Part shown: piece after piece, positions 20,754-29,641 of the stretch
Layout: each line of letters starts with the position of its first letter
How positions within the stretch are numbered: position 1 is the first letter of the stretch
Origin: Pirellulales bacterium
GTDB lineage: Bacteria; Planctomycetota; Planctomycetia; Pirellulales; JAEUIK01
DNA length: 64,000 nucleotides
Direction of reading: 5' to 3'
NCBI GenBank assembly: GCA_019636335.1
Contig: JAHBXR010000014.1
Coordinates: 1-64,000, forward strand
Translations under genes and position numbers: made by a program
The notes under the pieces: model-generated
What the model saw: only the letters and a program-made list of their open reading frames with translations
What the model was told of the DNA's origin: nothing
The model's database searches: none

Positions 20754-20867
20754 AACGAAGCGGCTGACGCGAATCTCAACCGCTTAATTGTCGAGAAGCG
20801 TATGTTCAAGTGCCCGGTGTGTCAGGCAACGAAGCGGCTGATGCGAATCTCAACCGTTTAGTTGCCG
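20754..20867. repeat. 40-bp direct repeat spanning the thioredoxin stop codon
   Basis: Copies at 20754-20793 and 20828-20867 match at 36 of 40 positions, starting AACGAAGCGGCTGA. The second copy includes the stop codon of the thioredoxin gene (complement of TTA at 20858-20860). The first is an untranslated duplicate. Confidence 0.8.
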
Positions 20868-21319
20868 CTGGCGGTCTGGGTCAATTGCGTGTTGGACTTG
20901 CCTTCTTCCTGAGCGGCGAGGGCGCCGTCGACGGCGCTGCGAATGGTCTCGACACTCTGGGCGCCGACCCAGCGGCGGCTCAATTGCCAGCCGTCGGACG
21001 TCTTGCGGTACAGGACCAATTGAGGAATCGACCCGCCGCGCATGATTTGGCGAGCAATGGTCGGCTCGTGGTCGGTGTTGACCTGGGCGAAGGCCACGCG
21101 ATCGAGCACGCCTTGCTGGGCGGCCCGTGGCATGACCGATTGCTTCATCTGTTGACAAGCGGGGCACCAGTCGGCGCCCACGAGCACTAGCAACGGTTGT
21201 CCCTCCTCCTTCGACTGCTGATAAGCCGCTGCATAGGTTTGGGCACCGCGCATCGCATGGGCGTCCGTAGGCGCGGCGAGCGATACCTGCATCACAACGG
21301 CTAGGGTCAAAGCGGTCAC
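20858..21319 (-). CDS. exported thioredoxin-family protein
   Basis: This is a 153-residue thioredoxin-fold protein with a WCPAC redox site, preceded by LLVLVGADWC and followed by the cis-proline segment SIPQLVLY. I start it at GTG 21319, which has AAGGAG 7 nt upstream. That start gives a good signal peptide (a hydrophobic stretch ending DAHA) and places the redox domain outside the cytoplasm. A longer reading frame extends to 21574 but has no ribosome binding site. The role is disulfide reduction or exchange in the periplasm or paryphoplasm. Confidence 0.85.
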   Translation of the reverse strand: MTALTLAVVMQVSLAAPTDAHAMRGAQTYAAAYQQSKEEGQPLLVLVGADWCPACQQMKQSVMPRAAQQGVLDRVAFAQVNTDHEPTIARQIMRGGSIPQLVLYRKTSDGWQLSRRWVGAQSVETIRSAVDGALAAQEEGKSNTQLTQTASGN

Positions 21320-21902
21320 TTCGGCTCTCCTTAGGGCAGTAGACACGTTGACGTTCGGCGGACCGCTCGGCGCGGAGCGCGAACCACGGGGGTGGTGATG
21401 ACTTCGATCAGTCTGGGGGCTGAGAGACTGGCCCAGGCGCGGGCCGGCAGGTACGGCGAAGCCCCCGGGTGTGGGAGTGGGGGCATTTCGAAGGCAGGGC
21501 CCCGACAGGCGGGCCGTCCTGCGGTTACGTCTCCGTTCGTAGGTCCTCGTCAATTTCCCAAAGACGGAGCCCACAGTCTACCCATGCAGTCATTGATAGC
21601 AAGGGAAAAATGCAGCCCTTGTAGCGAATGCACAAACTCTAATGATCGCAGAAGATTTTCTGCTGTCGCACGTGCATGCAACATATCGGCCCACTGACCA
21701 CTGACCGCCCACGCACGTTCGATCGTCACAAGTATTGCTGGGAACAAAGCTTTCTAACGCCCTGTGATTGAGTCCCAGGGGAGAGGCCTGTTATACTTCC
21801 GGCGAAGCGCAAGGGAGTGAAACTGCGATCTGCCCCAGGCAAGGGGCGCCAGCCGCTCGCAGACCCCGCGTCCGAACTCCACTTTTCTCCCGCCCACGAT
21901 AA
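21320..21902. other. gene-free divergent region
   Basis: About 580 nt lie between the divergent thioredoxin and Gfo/Idh genes. No RNA gene or ORF with recognisable features was seen, and the promoters are not identifiable. Confidence 0.4.
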
Positions 21903-22913
21903 ATGAAGCTTCGCGTCGGCCTGGTCGGACTTGGCAGCGCTTGGGAGACGCGACACCGCCCTGCCCTGCGGGCACTGAGCGATCGCTTCGAGGTCCGTGC
22001 CGTCTATGAAGAGGTGGCCGTGCGGGCTCAGCACGCGGCGGCCGAATTCGGCGCCGCGGCGGTCGACGGTTACCGCGCGTTGGCGCGGCGCGAGGATATC
22101 GACGCCGTGTTGATTCTCGACCGCCAGTGGTATGGCCTGCTGCCGATTCTGGCGGCGGCCGACGCCGGCAAGGCGGTCTACTGCGCGTGCGAGTTGGATC
22201 TCGATCCCGACGGTGCGCGGCAATTGAAGCAGCGTGTCGAGAAGGCGGGCATTGCTTTCGTCTCGGAGTTTCCTTGCCGGCAGTCTCCCGCGACGTTGCG
22301 ATTGAAAGAGCTGATCGCCACGCGACTCGGCGCGCCGCGACTGTTGTTCTGCCACCGCCGCGAGCCGGCCGAGATGCACGCCGCGACCCGCAAGAACAGC
22401 CAGCCGCCGTCGCTCAGCGTGCTCGTGCAGTTGGTCGACTGGTGCCGCTATGTCGTCGGTCACGAGCCGGAATCGGTGACGGGAGTGATGCACAAGGCGC
22501 ATCTCAGCGGCGAAGACGAAGACTATCAGATGATGAGTCTCGACTTTCCCGACCGCGAGGGCCGCGGCTTTCATGTCACCGCCCAGATCAGTTGCGGTCG
22601 CTATGTCCCGGCGGCCTGGACCGAGGCGGTCAGCTTTCGTCCCCCGGCCGCCCTGCAGGTGGCGTGCGAGCACGGCATCGCGTTTATCGATCTCCCCTCG
22701 ACGCTGATCTGGTTCGATAAGGCGGGACGCCACTTCGAGTCCCTCGAAAGCGAGCGCCCCGTCGGCGAACAACTGCTCGTGCAGTTTCATCGGCAGGTCA
22801 CGAGCCTGGTGCGGAACACGGCCAGCCTCGAAGACGCCTATCGGGCGCTGTTGATCGTGACCAAGGCGCGCGAAAGCTACGCCACCGGCGCCCGTTGCAA
22901 CGTTGAACCGTAG
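21903..22913 (+). CDS. Gfo/Idh/MocA-family oxidoreductase
   Basis: This is an NAD(P)-dependent sugar oxidoreductase-like protein of 336 residues. The Rossmann motif VGLVGLGSAWETRHRPAL lies at the N-terminus, and the family C-terminal beta-sheet domain follows. The usual EKP catalytic lysine motif after strand 5 is replaced by 'CELDLDPDGA', so the lysine that positions substrate in classic members is missing at that point. The enzyme may therefore be divergent or non-oxidising. It is followed by the DUF4190-like gene after about 180 nt. Confidence 0.85.
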   Translation: MKLRVGLVGLGSAWETRHRPALRALSDRFEVRAVYEEVAVRAQHAAAEFGAAAVDGYRALARREDIDAVLILDRQWYGLLPILAAADAGKAVYCACELDLDPDGARQLKQRVEKAGIAFVSEFPCRQSPATLRLKELIATRLGAPRLLFCHRREPAEMHAATRKNSQPPSLSVLVQLVDWCRYVVGHEPESVTGVMHKAHLSGEDEDYQMMSLDFPDREGRGFHVTAQISCGRYVPAAWTEAVSFRPPAALQVACEHGIAFIDLPSTLIWFDKAGRHFESLESERPVGEQLLVQFHRQVTSLVRNTASLEDAYRALLIVTKARESYATGARCNVEP

Positions 22914-22940
22914 GTCGGGTGCCCCTGCATCTGATAGCGA

Positions 22941-22991
22941 TTCGATGTAGCCAACTCGATCGATTGTCAGGTACGCGCGTACCCGACCTGC
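22941..22991. repeat. dispersed palindromic intergenic repeat, copy 2
   Basis: This starts TTCGATGTAGCC, contains TGTCAGGTAC and a GGTAC-GCGC-GTACC palindrome, and aligns with copy 1 at 17292. It lies just after the Gfo/Idh stop. Confidence 0.6.
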
Positions 22992-23095
22992 GAGGATCTT
23001 CCGCGCCCAGAAAAACTATTGGCGTTGGCGGTGCGCGGCGAGTAGGATCGAATTTCGAGGGGCGCGCGAGCATCTTTCTTGCGGGGGGAATCGTT

Positions 23096-23623
23096 GTGGC
23101 GACCGTACCGCGCGTGATCGACGAGCGCAACATGTGGGGCATCGTCGGTCTCACGATTTCTGTCGTCGGGCTCTTCACGCTGGGCATCTTGAGCCCGCTC
23201 GGACTGGCGGCGAGCATCGCCGGCATGTCGCGGCGCCCCCGGGGGATGGCCCTGGCCGGCGTTGTGCTCGGACTGGTGGGGACGGTGCTGCTCATCGTCT
23301 ACACGTTGCCGCGCGTCATCCCGCCGGCAGTGCGCGAAGTCGGCTTTGGCGCTCGGGCCAACAGAGCGATTGCCGATCGTGCGTCGCAAGACACCTGGCT
23401 CCTGATGCGCGGTGTGGCCGATCAACTCGATGCCGCACGCCCGACCAATGGGGATGCCCCATCGCAGGCCGCCGGCGACGCGGCGATGTTGGGACGACAA
23501 GATTCGTGGATCAACGTGATCCGTTACGCCCGACCCGACGATAAGACGTTCGAGGTCCACAGCGCCGGTCCCGATCGCACGTTCGGCACCGAGGATGACA
23601 TTGTCATCACGCGCACGCGATGA
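23096..23623 (+). CDS. DUF4190-like two-helix membrane protein
   Basis: This is a 175-residue protein. GTG 23096 is chosen because GGGGGGA lies 7 nt upstream. Residues about 13-70 form two hydrophobic helices around a SIAGMSRRPRGMALAG loop, as in DUF4190 proteins. The C-terminus ends in HSAGPDRTFGTEDDIVI, which resembles the calcium-binding tail of type II secretion pseudopilin GspG; this is a common theme in planctomycete proteins. Function is unknown. Confidence 0.6.
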   Translation: MATVPRVIDERNMWGIVGLTISVVGLFTLGILSPLGLAASIAGMSRRPRGMALAGVVLGLVGTVLLIVYTLPRVIPPAVREVGFGARANRAIADRASQDTWLLMRGVADQLDAARPTNGDAPSQAAGDAAMLGRQDSWINVIRYARPDDKTFEVHSAGPDRTFGTEDDIVITRTR

Positions 23624-23632
23624 GTGGTGACA

Positions 23633-25039
23633 TCACGCCAATAGTTCGCGGACGATGCGGGCTTTGCTGACCACGAAGTCGGTCAGGCTGTCGTCGCGGC
23701 CTTCGTGCGGATAGGTGAGCCGCAGGTGGTCGAGCCCCAGCGCGTCGAAGAGCGTGGCGTGCAGGTCGTGGATCGTGACGACATCTTCGACCGATTGGTA
23801 GCCGAACTCGTCGGTGGCGCCGTGCGCGTAGCCCGCCTTGAAACCGCCGCCGGCCAGCCACAGCGAGAAGGCGTGCCGATTGTGGTCGCGTCCATCCTTG
23901 TCTTGCGAGACGGGGAGTCGCCCGAACTCGCCGGTCCAGAGAACGATCGTCGAGTCGAGCAAGCCGCGGCGCTTGAGATCGGTCACCAACGCCGCGCTCG
24001 GCTTATCGGTTCGCTGGCATAGCCCCTTGAGCGACTCTGAGTTGCGGCTGTGGGTGTCCCACGGCTGGCCGTTGAGAAAGAGTTGGACGAAACGAACCCC
24101 CTTCTCGATCAGGCGCCGCGCGAGCAGGCAGCGGCGGCCATACTCTTCGGTGGCGGGATCGTCGAGCCCGTACATGCGTTGCGTCTCTTCCGTCTCGGTC
24201 GAGAGGTCGAGAATCTCTGGCACCGAGGTCTGCATGCGGGCCGCCATCTCGAAATTGGAGATGCGGGCTTCGAGTTCGGAGTTGGCCAGATGCCGCACCT
24301 GGTGCAGTCGATTCATCTGGTTGAGAAACTCCAACTGCCCCAAGCGGGCGCCGGCCGTGATGCCGGCGGGAGTTTCGAGATTCAATACCGGACTGCCCCC
24401 CGCGCGGAAAGGCGTCCCTTGATAGACGGCTGGCAGCCAGCCGGAGCTCCAGTTGCGCACTCCGTCGATCGGCAGTCCACCCGGATCGGTGAGCACGACG
24501 TAGGCAGGCAGATTGTCGCTTTCGGCTCCCAGGGCATAGACGACCCAAGAACCTAAGGTAGGACGCCCCGGCTGCAGCTTGCCGCCGTGGATCAACCGCA
24601 GCGCGGCTTCGTGATCGACCGAATAGGTGCTCATCGAGCGAATGAGCGTGAGGTCATCGACGATGCCCGCGGTGTGGGGCAGGATCTCCGACAATTCGAT
24701 TCCCGACTTGCCGCGCGGCTCGAACTGGAAGGGGGAGGCCAGAATGTTGCCGCGTTTCTCGTGGAAGTGAACTTCGAGTTCGCCCGGGTACGGCTCGCCG
24801 TGGCGCTTCGTCAGCTCCGGCTTGGGATCGAAGAGATCCATCTGGCTCGGCCCGCCATGCTGGAACAGGCAGATCACGTTCTTGGCGCGCGGCTCGGGGC
24901 GTGCCGCCGCTGGAGACTCGGACGCCAGCGACGGACCGCGCATCAAGAGATCGGCCAGCGCCAGCCCTCCGAGCGAACCGGCGTAGTTCCCGAGAAACGC
25001 GCGGCGCGTCAGTTCCTGGCCGATCGAGCGAGTCGTCAT
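23633..25039 (-). CDS. DUF1501 family protein (sulfatase-like fold)
   Basis: This is a 468-residue protein of the DUF1501 family, which is greatly expanded in planctomycetes. The N-terminus has a Tat-like signal (TRRAFLGNYAGSLGGLALADLL). Family motifs include VICLFQHGGPSQMDLFDPKP and GEFGRLPVSQDKDGRDHNRHAFSLWLAGGGFK, containing likely metal ligands (D, H). ATG 25039 has GGGAGA upstream. It lies 49 nt downstream of the PSD1-type gene. The two occur together in planctomycetes, and the pair is generally thought to act on complex polymers at the cell surface, but no activity is proven. Confidence 0.92.
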   Translation of the reverse strand: MTTRSIGQELTRRAFLGNYAGSLGGLALADLLMRGPSLASESPAAARPEPRAKNVICLFQHGGPSQMDLFDPKPELTKRHGEPYPGELEVHFHEKRGNILASPFQFEPRGKSGIELSEILPHTAGIVDDLTLIRSMSTYSVDHEAALRLIHGGKLQPGRPTLGSWVVYALGAESDNLPAYVVLTDPGGLPIDGVRNWSSGWLPAVYQGTPFRAGGSPVLNLETPAGITAGARLGQLEFLNQMNRLHQVRHLANSELEARISNFEMAARMQTSVPEILDLSTETEETQRMYGLDDPATEEYGRRCLLARRLIEKGVRFVQLFLNGQPWDTHSRNSESLKGLCQRTDKPSAALVTDLKRRGLLDSTIVLWTGEFGRLPVSQDKDGRDHNRHAFSLWLAGGGFKAGYAHGATDEFGYQSVEDVVTIHDLHATLFDALGLDHLRLTYPHEGRDDSLTDFVVSKARIVRELLA

Positions 25040-25088
25040 GCGTGATCTCCCGGCGGTCTCGAACCGCTTGCTTCGTCAGCTACCGGAC

Positions 25089-27764
25089 TCATTCCACGTA
25101 CAAGAACGCGTTGCTGGCGAGCAGCATCTGGCAGAAGTCGATCCAGGCCCTGGCGCGCGCGTCTTCAACATCGTCATACCGTGGGGGCTGCGATGCCAGA
25201 AACGCCAGGGCCGACGTGCGTTCTTCGTCGTGCGGTCCTCGCCCCAACGCCAGTACAAAGGCATGCTGCACGCGGGCCTCGTCGGTTGGGCCGGCGTCCT
25301 GCGCCGTGCGCGCGGCAAAGGCCTTGGCCCGCGCAACGATGAATTCCGAGTTCAATAGGCTGAGCGACTGTAGCGGAATGGTCGACGAGGAACGGCGCAC
25401 GCAGTTGGTGACCAGCGATGGAGCATCGAACACGTCGAGCAGGCTCAGTACCTGGGTACGGCGTTGCTGCAAGTAGAGCGAACGGCGATGGGCCCCCGGC
25501 TTCTCTTCGGCCACGGCCACTTGTCCGTCGCCGCCGCGCTCCGTCGGTACGTAGGGCCCGAACATCGTACTGTCGAGATCGCCCGAGACGGCCAGCATGG
25601 CATCGCGCACCTGTTCCGCATCGAGACGGCGCAAGGGAAAGCTGAACAGCCAAGGGGCGGTCGCACGGAGAGGATCTTCATTCATCGCCTCCCGCTCGCC
25701 GCTGGTCGCCGCGACATCAGCCAGCGCACCCTGTTGGCGAAACATCGACGACGTCACGATCAAACGGTGCAGGTGCTTGATGCTCCAGCCGTGCTCGCGG
25801 AATTCGCAGGCCAGCCAGTCGAGTAGCTCGGGATGCACGGGTTCGGCGCCGGTATATCCGAGATTGTCGGGCGTGGCGACCATGCCCGTGCCGAAATGAT
25901 CCTGCCAGATTCGATTGACGGTAATGCGGGCCACGGTGGGCTGCTCGGGCGAGGTCAGCCAGCGTGCCAGCGCGGTTCGGCGTTTGGTGCCTGGTCCGCT
26001 CGCGGTCGTTGCTTCCTGCCGTAAAACCTCGTACGACGTTCCCCCCAGCGAGAGGGCGGCCAGAACGCCAGGCGATGCTTCGTCTCCCAGGGCGCAGTAG
26101 TTGCCCCGTTCGAGGACATGATGCGGTCCCGCGTGGGGGGCCACGTCGGTCAAGATCGACAGTTCTTCGAGCGGCGCGGGGCGGGCAGCCTCGGCTTCGG
26201 CGATCTCGGCCGCGGTCTTCTCGGCCAGCGCCTTGTGCTGGGCGAAACGCTCGACCAGTGCTTCGTCGGTCACCTCGATCGCGTCGGCATGCTGCTTGAG
26301 GAGATTCTTCATCTCCTTCGACCGCTCTCCTTCGGCCGTGTCGAGGGCGGCGCGCAATTGCTGGCCGAGATCCGAATCGAGCGTGGCGAGACGCTCATTC
26401 ACGAGCTGCGCGCGCAGGGGTTCGGCCGCTTGAGCCAGCGTCGTTTTCAATTCCTCGACGCGACGATCCGCCGCGGCAACCGCGGCGGCATGGGCCTCGC
26501 GTTCGGCCACGGTGCCAATCGCCACGTTGCGCTGCCGGGGCATGAGCCATTCGTCGGGGCAGTACGCCGGCCAAAGAATCGCCTGCAACGAATAATACTC
26601 TGCCGTGGCCACCGGCTCGAACTTGTGATCGTGGCAGCGGGCGCACTGCAACGTCAGCCCCAGGAGCGACGAGCCGAGAATCTGCACCGTACCCTCCAGG
26701 ACCGTAAAGCGGTCGAGGCGGCGCTCGTCGTCGTTGCCATCGCTCGAGTCGGTGCCGTCCGGTGCGTTTCGCAAAAAGTGCGTGGCCGTGAGCGGTTCGA
26801 TCATCTCTGGCGTGATGTCGCCACCGGGCGCGTAGCCCACGAGCTCGTCGCCGGCGATCTGCTCCGTCAGAAAACGATCGAAGGGCTTGTCGTCGTTGAA
26901 GCTGCGAATCACATAATCGCGATAGCGGTAGGCCAGCGGCCGGTCGGTGTCCGCGTTGAAATAGCCGTTCGAGTCGGCATAGCCCGCCGCATCGAGCCAG
27001 AGCTTGCCCCAGCGCTCGCCGTAGCGCGGCGACGCGAGATAGCGCTCGACCATGCGTTCGTACGCGTCGGGAGCGGCATCGGCGAGAAAGGCCGCGATTT
27101 CCGTCGCGCTGGGGGGCAGGCCCGTGAGCGTGAACGAGACTCGGCGGATCAGCGTCGCGCGATCCGCCTCGGGCGCGAGCGTCAGGCCGCGATCTTCCAG
27201 GGCTTGGAAGACAAAAGCATCGACCGGCGTACGGACGCGCTCGGCGGCCGCTACCGTGGGGACCACTGGTCGCACGGGGGGGTGAAAGGCCCAGTGATCG
27301 GCCCCGGGGCGGCGATCCACTTCAGCCGGCAAACCTACCGCGCCGTCGGCGATCCAGCTTCGGAGCAGCGACTTTTCATCCTCCGAGAGTGGCTTCTCCG
27401 GAGGCATCTCGTCGTCGGCCACGCGATGCCAGAGCAGGCTGGCGTCGACGTCACTCGCCACGACGGCGTCGCCATTTTCTCCGCCGAGCGCGAGGCCAAG
27501 GGGCGTTTCGAGGTTCAGCTTCCCCGATCGCTTGCGGTGGTTGTGGCACTCGACACAGCGCTCGCGGAGCAAGGCTGCAACGGCGCCATCGAATGCCGGC
27601 GTGTCGTTGGCAGGCGCGGGATCGTTCTCGCTGCCCTGTGTGGTTGCCAAGGCCCAGCACGCAACGGTGGCAATGGCTGCCGCAAAGGCGATTCGATGGA
27701 TGATGAAAGCGCAACGCACGGGGGGATTTCTCGTCGCGATCGTTCGGCGGGATAGTCCCGCCAT
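25089..27764 (-). CDS. PSD1-type planctomycete cytochrome c / DUF1549 / DUF1553 protein
   Basis: This is an exported 891-residue protein. An N-terminal signal-like hydrophobic stretch is followed by a c-type heme site CVECH (C70, C73, H74), then DUF1549 (centred on YLASPRYGERWGKLWLDAAGYADSNGY), an alanine-rich charged coiled-coil segment (about 430-520) and DUF1553 (RTALARWLTSPEQPTVARITVNRIWQ...). The start is uncertain: ATG 27764, TTG 27782 and a downstream GTG are all possible, and none has a strong ribosome binding site. It is co-transcribed with the DUF1501 gene. It probably takes part in extracytoplasmic redox degradation of polymers; this is inference from family co-occurrence. Confidence 0.92.
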   Translation of the reverse strand: MAGLSRRTIATRNPPVRCAFIIHRIAFAAAIATVACWALATTQGSENDPAPANDTPAFDGAVAALLRERCVECHNHRKRSGKLNLETPLGLALGGENGDAVVASDVDASLLWHRVADDEMPPEKPLSEDEKSLLRSWIADGAVGLPAEVDRRPGADHWAFHPPVRPVVPTVAAAERVRTPVDAFVFQALEDRGLTLAPEADRATLIRRVSFTLTGLPPSATEIAAFLADAAPDAYERMVERYLASPRYGERWGKLWLDAAGYADSNGYFNADTDRPLAYRYRDYVIRSFNDDKPFDRFLTEQIAGDELVGYAPGGDITPEMIEPLTATHFLRNAPDGTDSSDGNDDERRLDRFTVLEGTVQILGSSLLGLTLQCARCHDHKFEPVATAEYYSLQAILWPAYCPDEWLMPRQRNVAIGTVAEREAHAAAVAAADRRVEELKTTLAQAAEPLRAQLVNERLATLDSDLGQQLRAALDTAEGERSKEMKNLLKQHADAIEVTDEALVERFAQHKALAEKTAAEIAEAEAARPAPLEELSILTDVAPHAGPHHVLERGNYCALGDEASPGVLAALSLGGTSYEVLRQEATTASGPGTKRRTALARWLTSPEQPTVARITVNRIWQDHFGTGMVATPDNLGYTGAEPVHPELLDWLACEFREHGWSIKHLHRLIVTSSMFRQQGALADVAATSGEREAMNEDPLRATAPWLFSFPLRRLDAEQVRDAMLAVSGDLDSTMFGPYVPTERGGDGQVAVAEEKPGAHRRSLYLQQRRTQVLSLLDVFDAPSLVTNCVRRSSSTIPLQSLSLLNSEFIVARAKAFAARTAQDAGPTDEARVQHAFVLALGRGPHDEERTSALAFLASQPPRYDDVEDARARAWIDFCQMLLASNAFLYVE

Positions 27765-28116
27765 TATAGGAGCCGCTGCCAAGGCGTGAACTATTTCTTT
27801 GTGAAAGCCATTTGCAGGCGATGGCCCGGGGTGGCACTGGCTATGCCAGTGCAGATTGAGTGGAGCTCATGTCAATCTTGGCCTGAACGAGCCGGTGATT
27901 TCTTGCAGCATCGAAGTAAGAGATCAAACTAAATCGCCGGCCGCGAGAGGAATATTAGACCCGATACCAAGAAGCACTGGCAAAGCCAGTGGCACCCGGC
28001 GATGGCGAGGGAGAGGTTGAACAGGCCGCCGGCCTGTGCTTCCGGGCTCGCTTCCCCACACACAGGCTGACAGCCTGTGCCACTTGCTTGGCAGCGGGAA
28101 GTGGGGTGCGCCGGCG
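27765..28116. other. intergenic region holding a hairpin cluster
   Basis: About 350 nt carry no gene. The stretch 27834-28079 holds four short perfect hairpins, listed separately. Confidence 0.6.
27834..28079. repeat. cluster of four 3-nt-loop palindromes
   Basis: Perfect inverted repeats occur at 27834-27852 (GCACTGGC, loop TAT), 27975-27991 (CACTGGC, loop AAA), 28021-28037 (ACAGGCC, loop GCC) and 28061-28079 (CACAGGCT, loop GAC). All have 7-8 bp stems and 3-nt loops. The first two are variants of one sequence, and the last two share ACAGGC. Confidence 0.8.
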
Positions 28117-29241
28117 CTACGATATTCCCGATTCGGCCACGAGGTGACGGCGGACGAAGTCCTCGTCGAGCGTGACGCCCAAGCCCGGCCGGTCGGGCAC
28201 GGTGATCCAGCCGTGATCGGCCTGCAGCTTTTCGTGCGTCAGTTCGTGCCGTAGCGGAAGATCCTCGACGCAGTCCTCGAACAGAAAGGCGTCGCGGCAG
28301 GTGGCGAGCCAATGCAGGCTGGCCGCGACCGTCACCGGGCTGGTGTAGCAGTGGTTGCACAGCCGGGCGCCGATCTCCTCGACACGGTTCTTGATGTAGG
28401 CGGCATCGGTAAATCCGCAACGCGAGAGATCGACTTGATAGACGTCGAGCGCACGGCGATCGATCAACGGACGGAAGGCCTCGCGGCCACATTCTCCTTC
28501 GCCCGAGGCGATCGGCACCGGCGAGCGATCGCGTAGCCAGACGTAACCTTCGATATCATCTTCGCGCAGGGGTTCTTCCAGCCATTCGATTTGATACTCG
28601 GCAAAGGCCTGCGCGCGGCGGAGCGCGGTGCGCGCATCCCACACGCACCCGGCATCGATCAACAGCGTCGCATCTCCCAAACCACGCCGTGCCCCTTCGA
28701 CCAGGTCGAGATCGACCTTCTCGCTGGTGCCCATCGGTTCCCAGCCGAGCTTGACGGCGCGGTAACCGGTCTCGACCCAGCGGCGGGCGATGTCGGCGGT
28801 CTCTCGGCCGTCGCGGCCGAAGAGTATCGAGGCGTAGGCGGGAAACCGCTCGTGCTGCTTGCCCCCCAACAGCCGATGGATCGGTTCGCCGAAATGCTTG
28901 CCCTTCAAATCCCACAACGCCATGTCGACGGCGGCCATGGCCGAGACCGTGACCGACGTCCGGCCGAAGTACATCGACCGGCGATACATCTTCTGCCACA
29001 GTCGTTCGGTCTCGAGCGGGTTCTCGCCGAGCACCACCTCGCGTAGCCCACAGGCAATGTTGTGGCTGAAGGGGGCATCGATGATCGCCTTGACCACCTC
29101 GGGAGAAGAATCGGCCTCGCCGATCCCCTCGAGGCCGTTGTCGGTGCGCACGCGAACGAGGACGGCGTCCTGCGTGCTGGCGGTCTTGGCGGCGGTCGAG
29201 CCGACGCGGAGAATCTGGCAAACGACTTGAGTGATCTTCAT
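28117..29241 (-). CDS. enolase-superfamily (mandelate racemase/muconate lactonizing type) enzyme
   Basis: This is a 374-residue acid-sugar dehydratase or racemase-like enzyme. Start ATG 29241 gives MKITQVVCQILRVG. The three magnesium ligands are placed as expected: D196 (LLIDAG), E222 (EWLEEPL) and E248 (ASGEGE). A VKLGW segment supplies the lysine on strand 2, and a conserved His near YTSP could serve as the opposite base. Substrate cannot be assigned; mandelate, galactonate or related sugar acids are candidates. Confidence 0.88.
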   Translation of the reverse strand: MKITQVVCQILRVGSTAAKTASTQDAVLVRVRTDNGLEGIGEADSSPEVVKAIIDAPFSHNIACGLREVVLGENPLETERLWQKMYRRSMYFGRTSVTVSAMAAVDMALWDLKGKHFGEPIHRLLGGKQHERFPAYASILFGRDGRETADIARRWVETGYRAVKLGWEPMGTSEKVDLDLVEGARRGLGDATLLIDAGCVWDARTALRRAQAFAEYQIEWLEEPLREDDIEGYVWLRDRSPVPIASGEGECGREAFRPLIDRRALDVYQVDLSRCGFTDAAYIKNRVEEIGARLCNHCYTSPVTVAASLHWLATCRDAFLFEDCVEDLPLRHELTHEKLQADHGWITVPDRPGLGVTLDEDFVRRHLVAESGIS

Positions 29242-29641
29242 GGCAGAGGAAGGCGTCGAGTTGGCGGGGTGGCGAGGATTTCCGTCCGCGGAGCAAGACG
29301 GCCGCGGACGGGCGTCATGGTCGCAGACCGACCCTGCCCTGCCTAGCAGGTCGGGGAAGTATTCCTCGGCCTGTGCGAGCCTGGCGAGGGAGAAGAATGC
29401 CACGAGGGCATTCTTCCCCGGGCTGCTAGGCCCCGGCTGCGGCGCGAGCGGAGCCCGCACAGTTTAACTCACCCCTACGAACCGTTCCGCGGGCAGCGAA
29501 TCTGTAACGGTCGTATCGCGCGCAGCGGGCTTGAGTGTTCTCGGGATGATGCCTTGTCGAACGAAGTTATGGGATCCTCCGTGCGTAGCGGTGGTGCGCC
29601 CCGACTTCGTTCCAATCGATCTTCCACGGTTCTCTTACTCC
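29242..29641. other. divergent intergenic region upstream of the Mla-like operon
   Basis: About 400 nt hold no gene. In-frame codons upstream of the permease start (from 29531) lack family similarity and a ribosome binding site. Confidence 0.4.

Noticed and set aside
26118..27755. 545-residue plus-strand ORF antisense to the PSD1 gene
   Set aside because: Mirror of a well-supported planctomycete cytochrome/DUF1549/DUF1553 gene.
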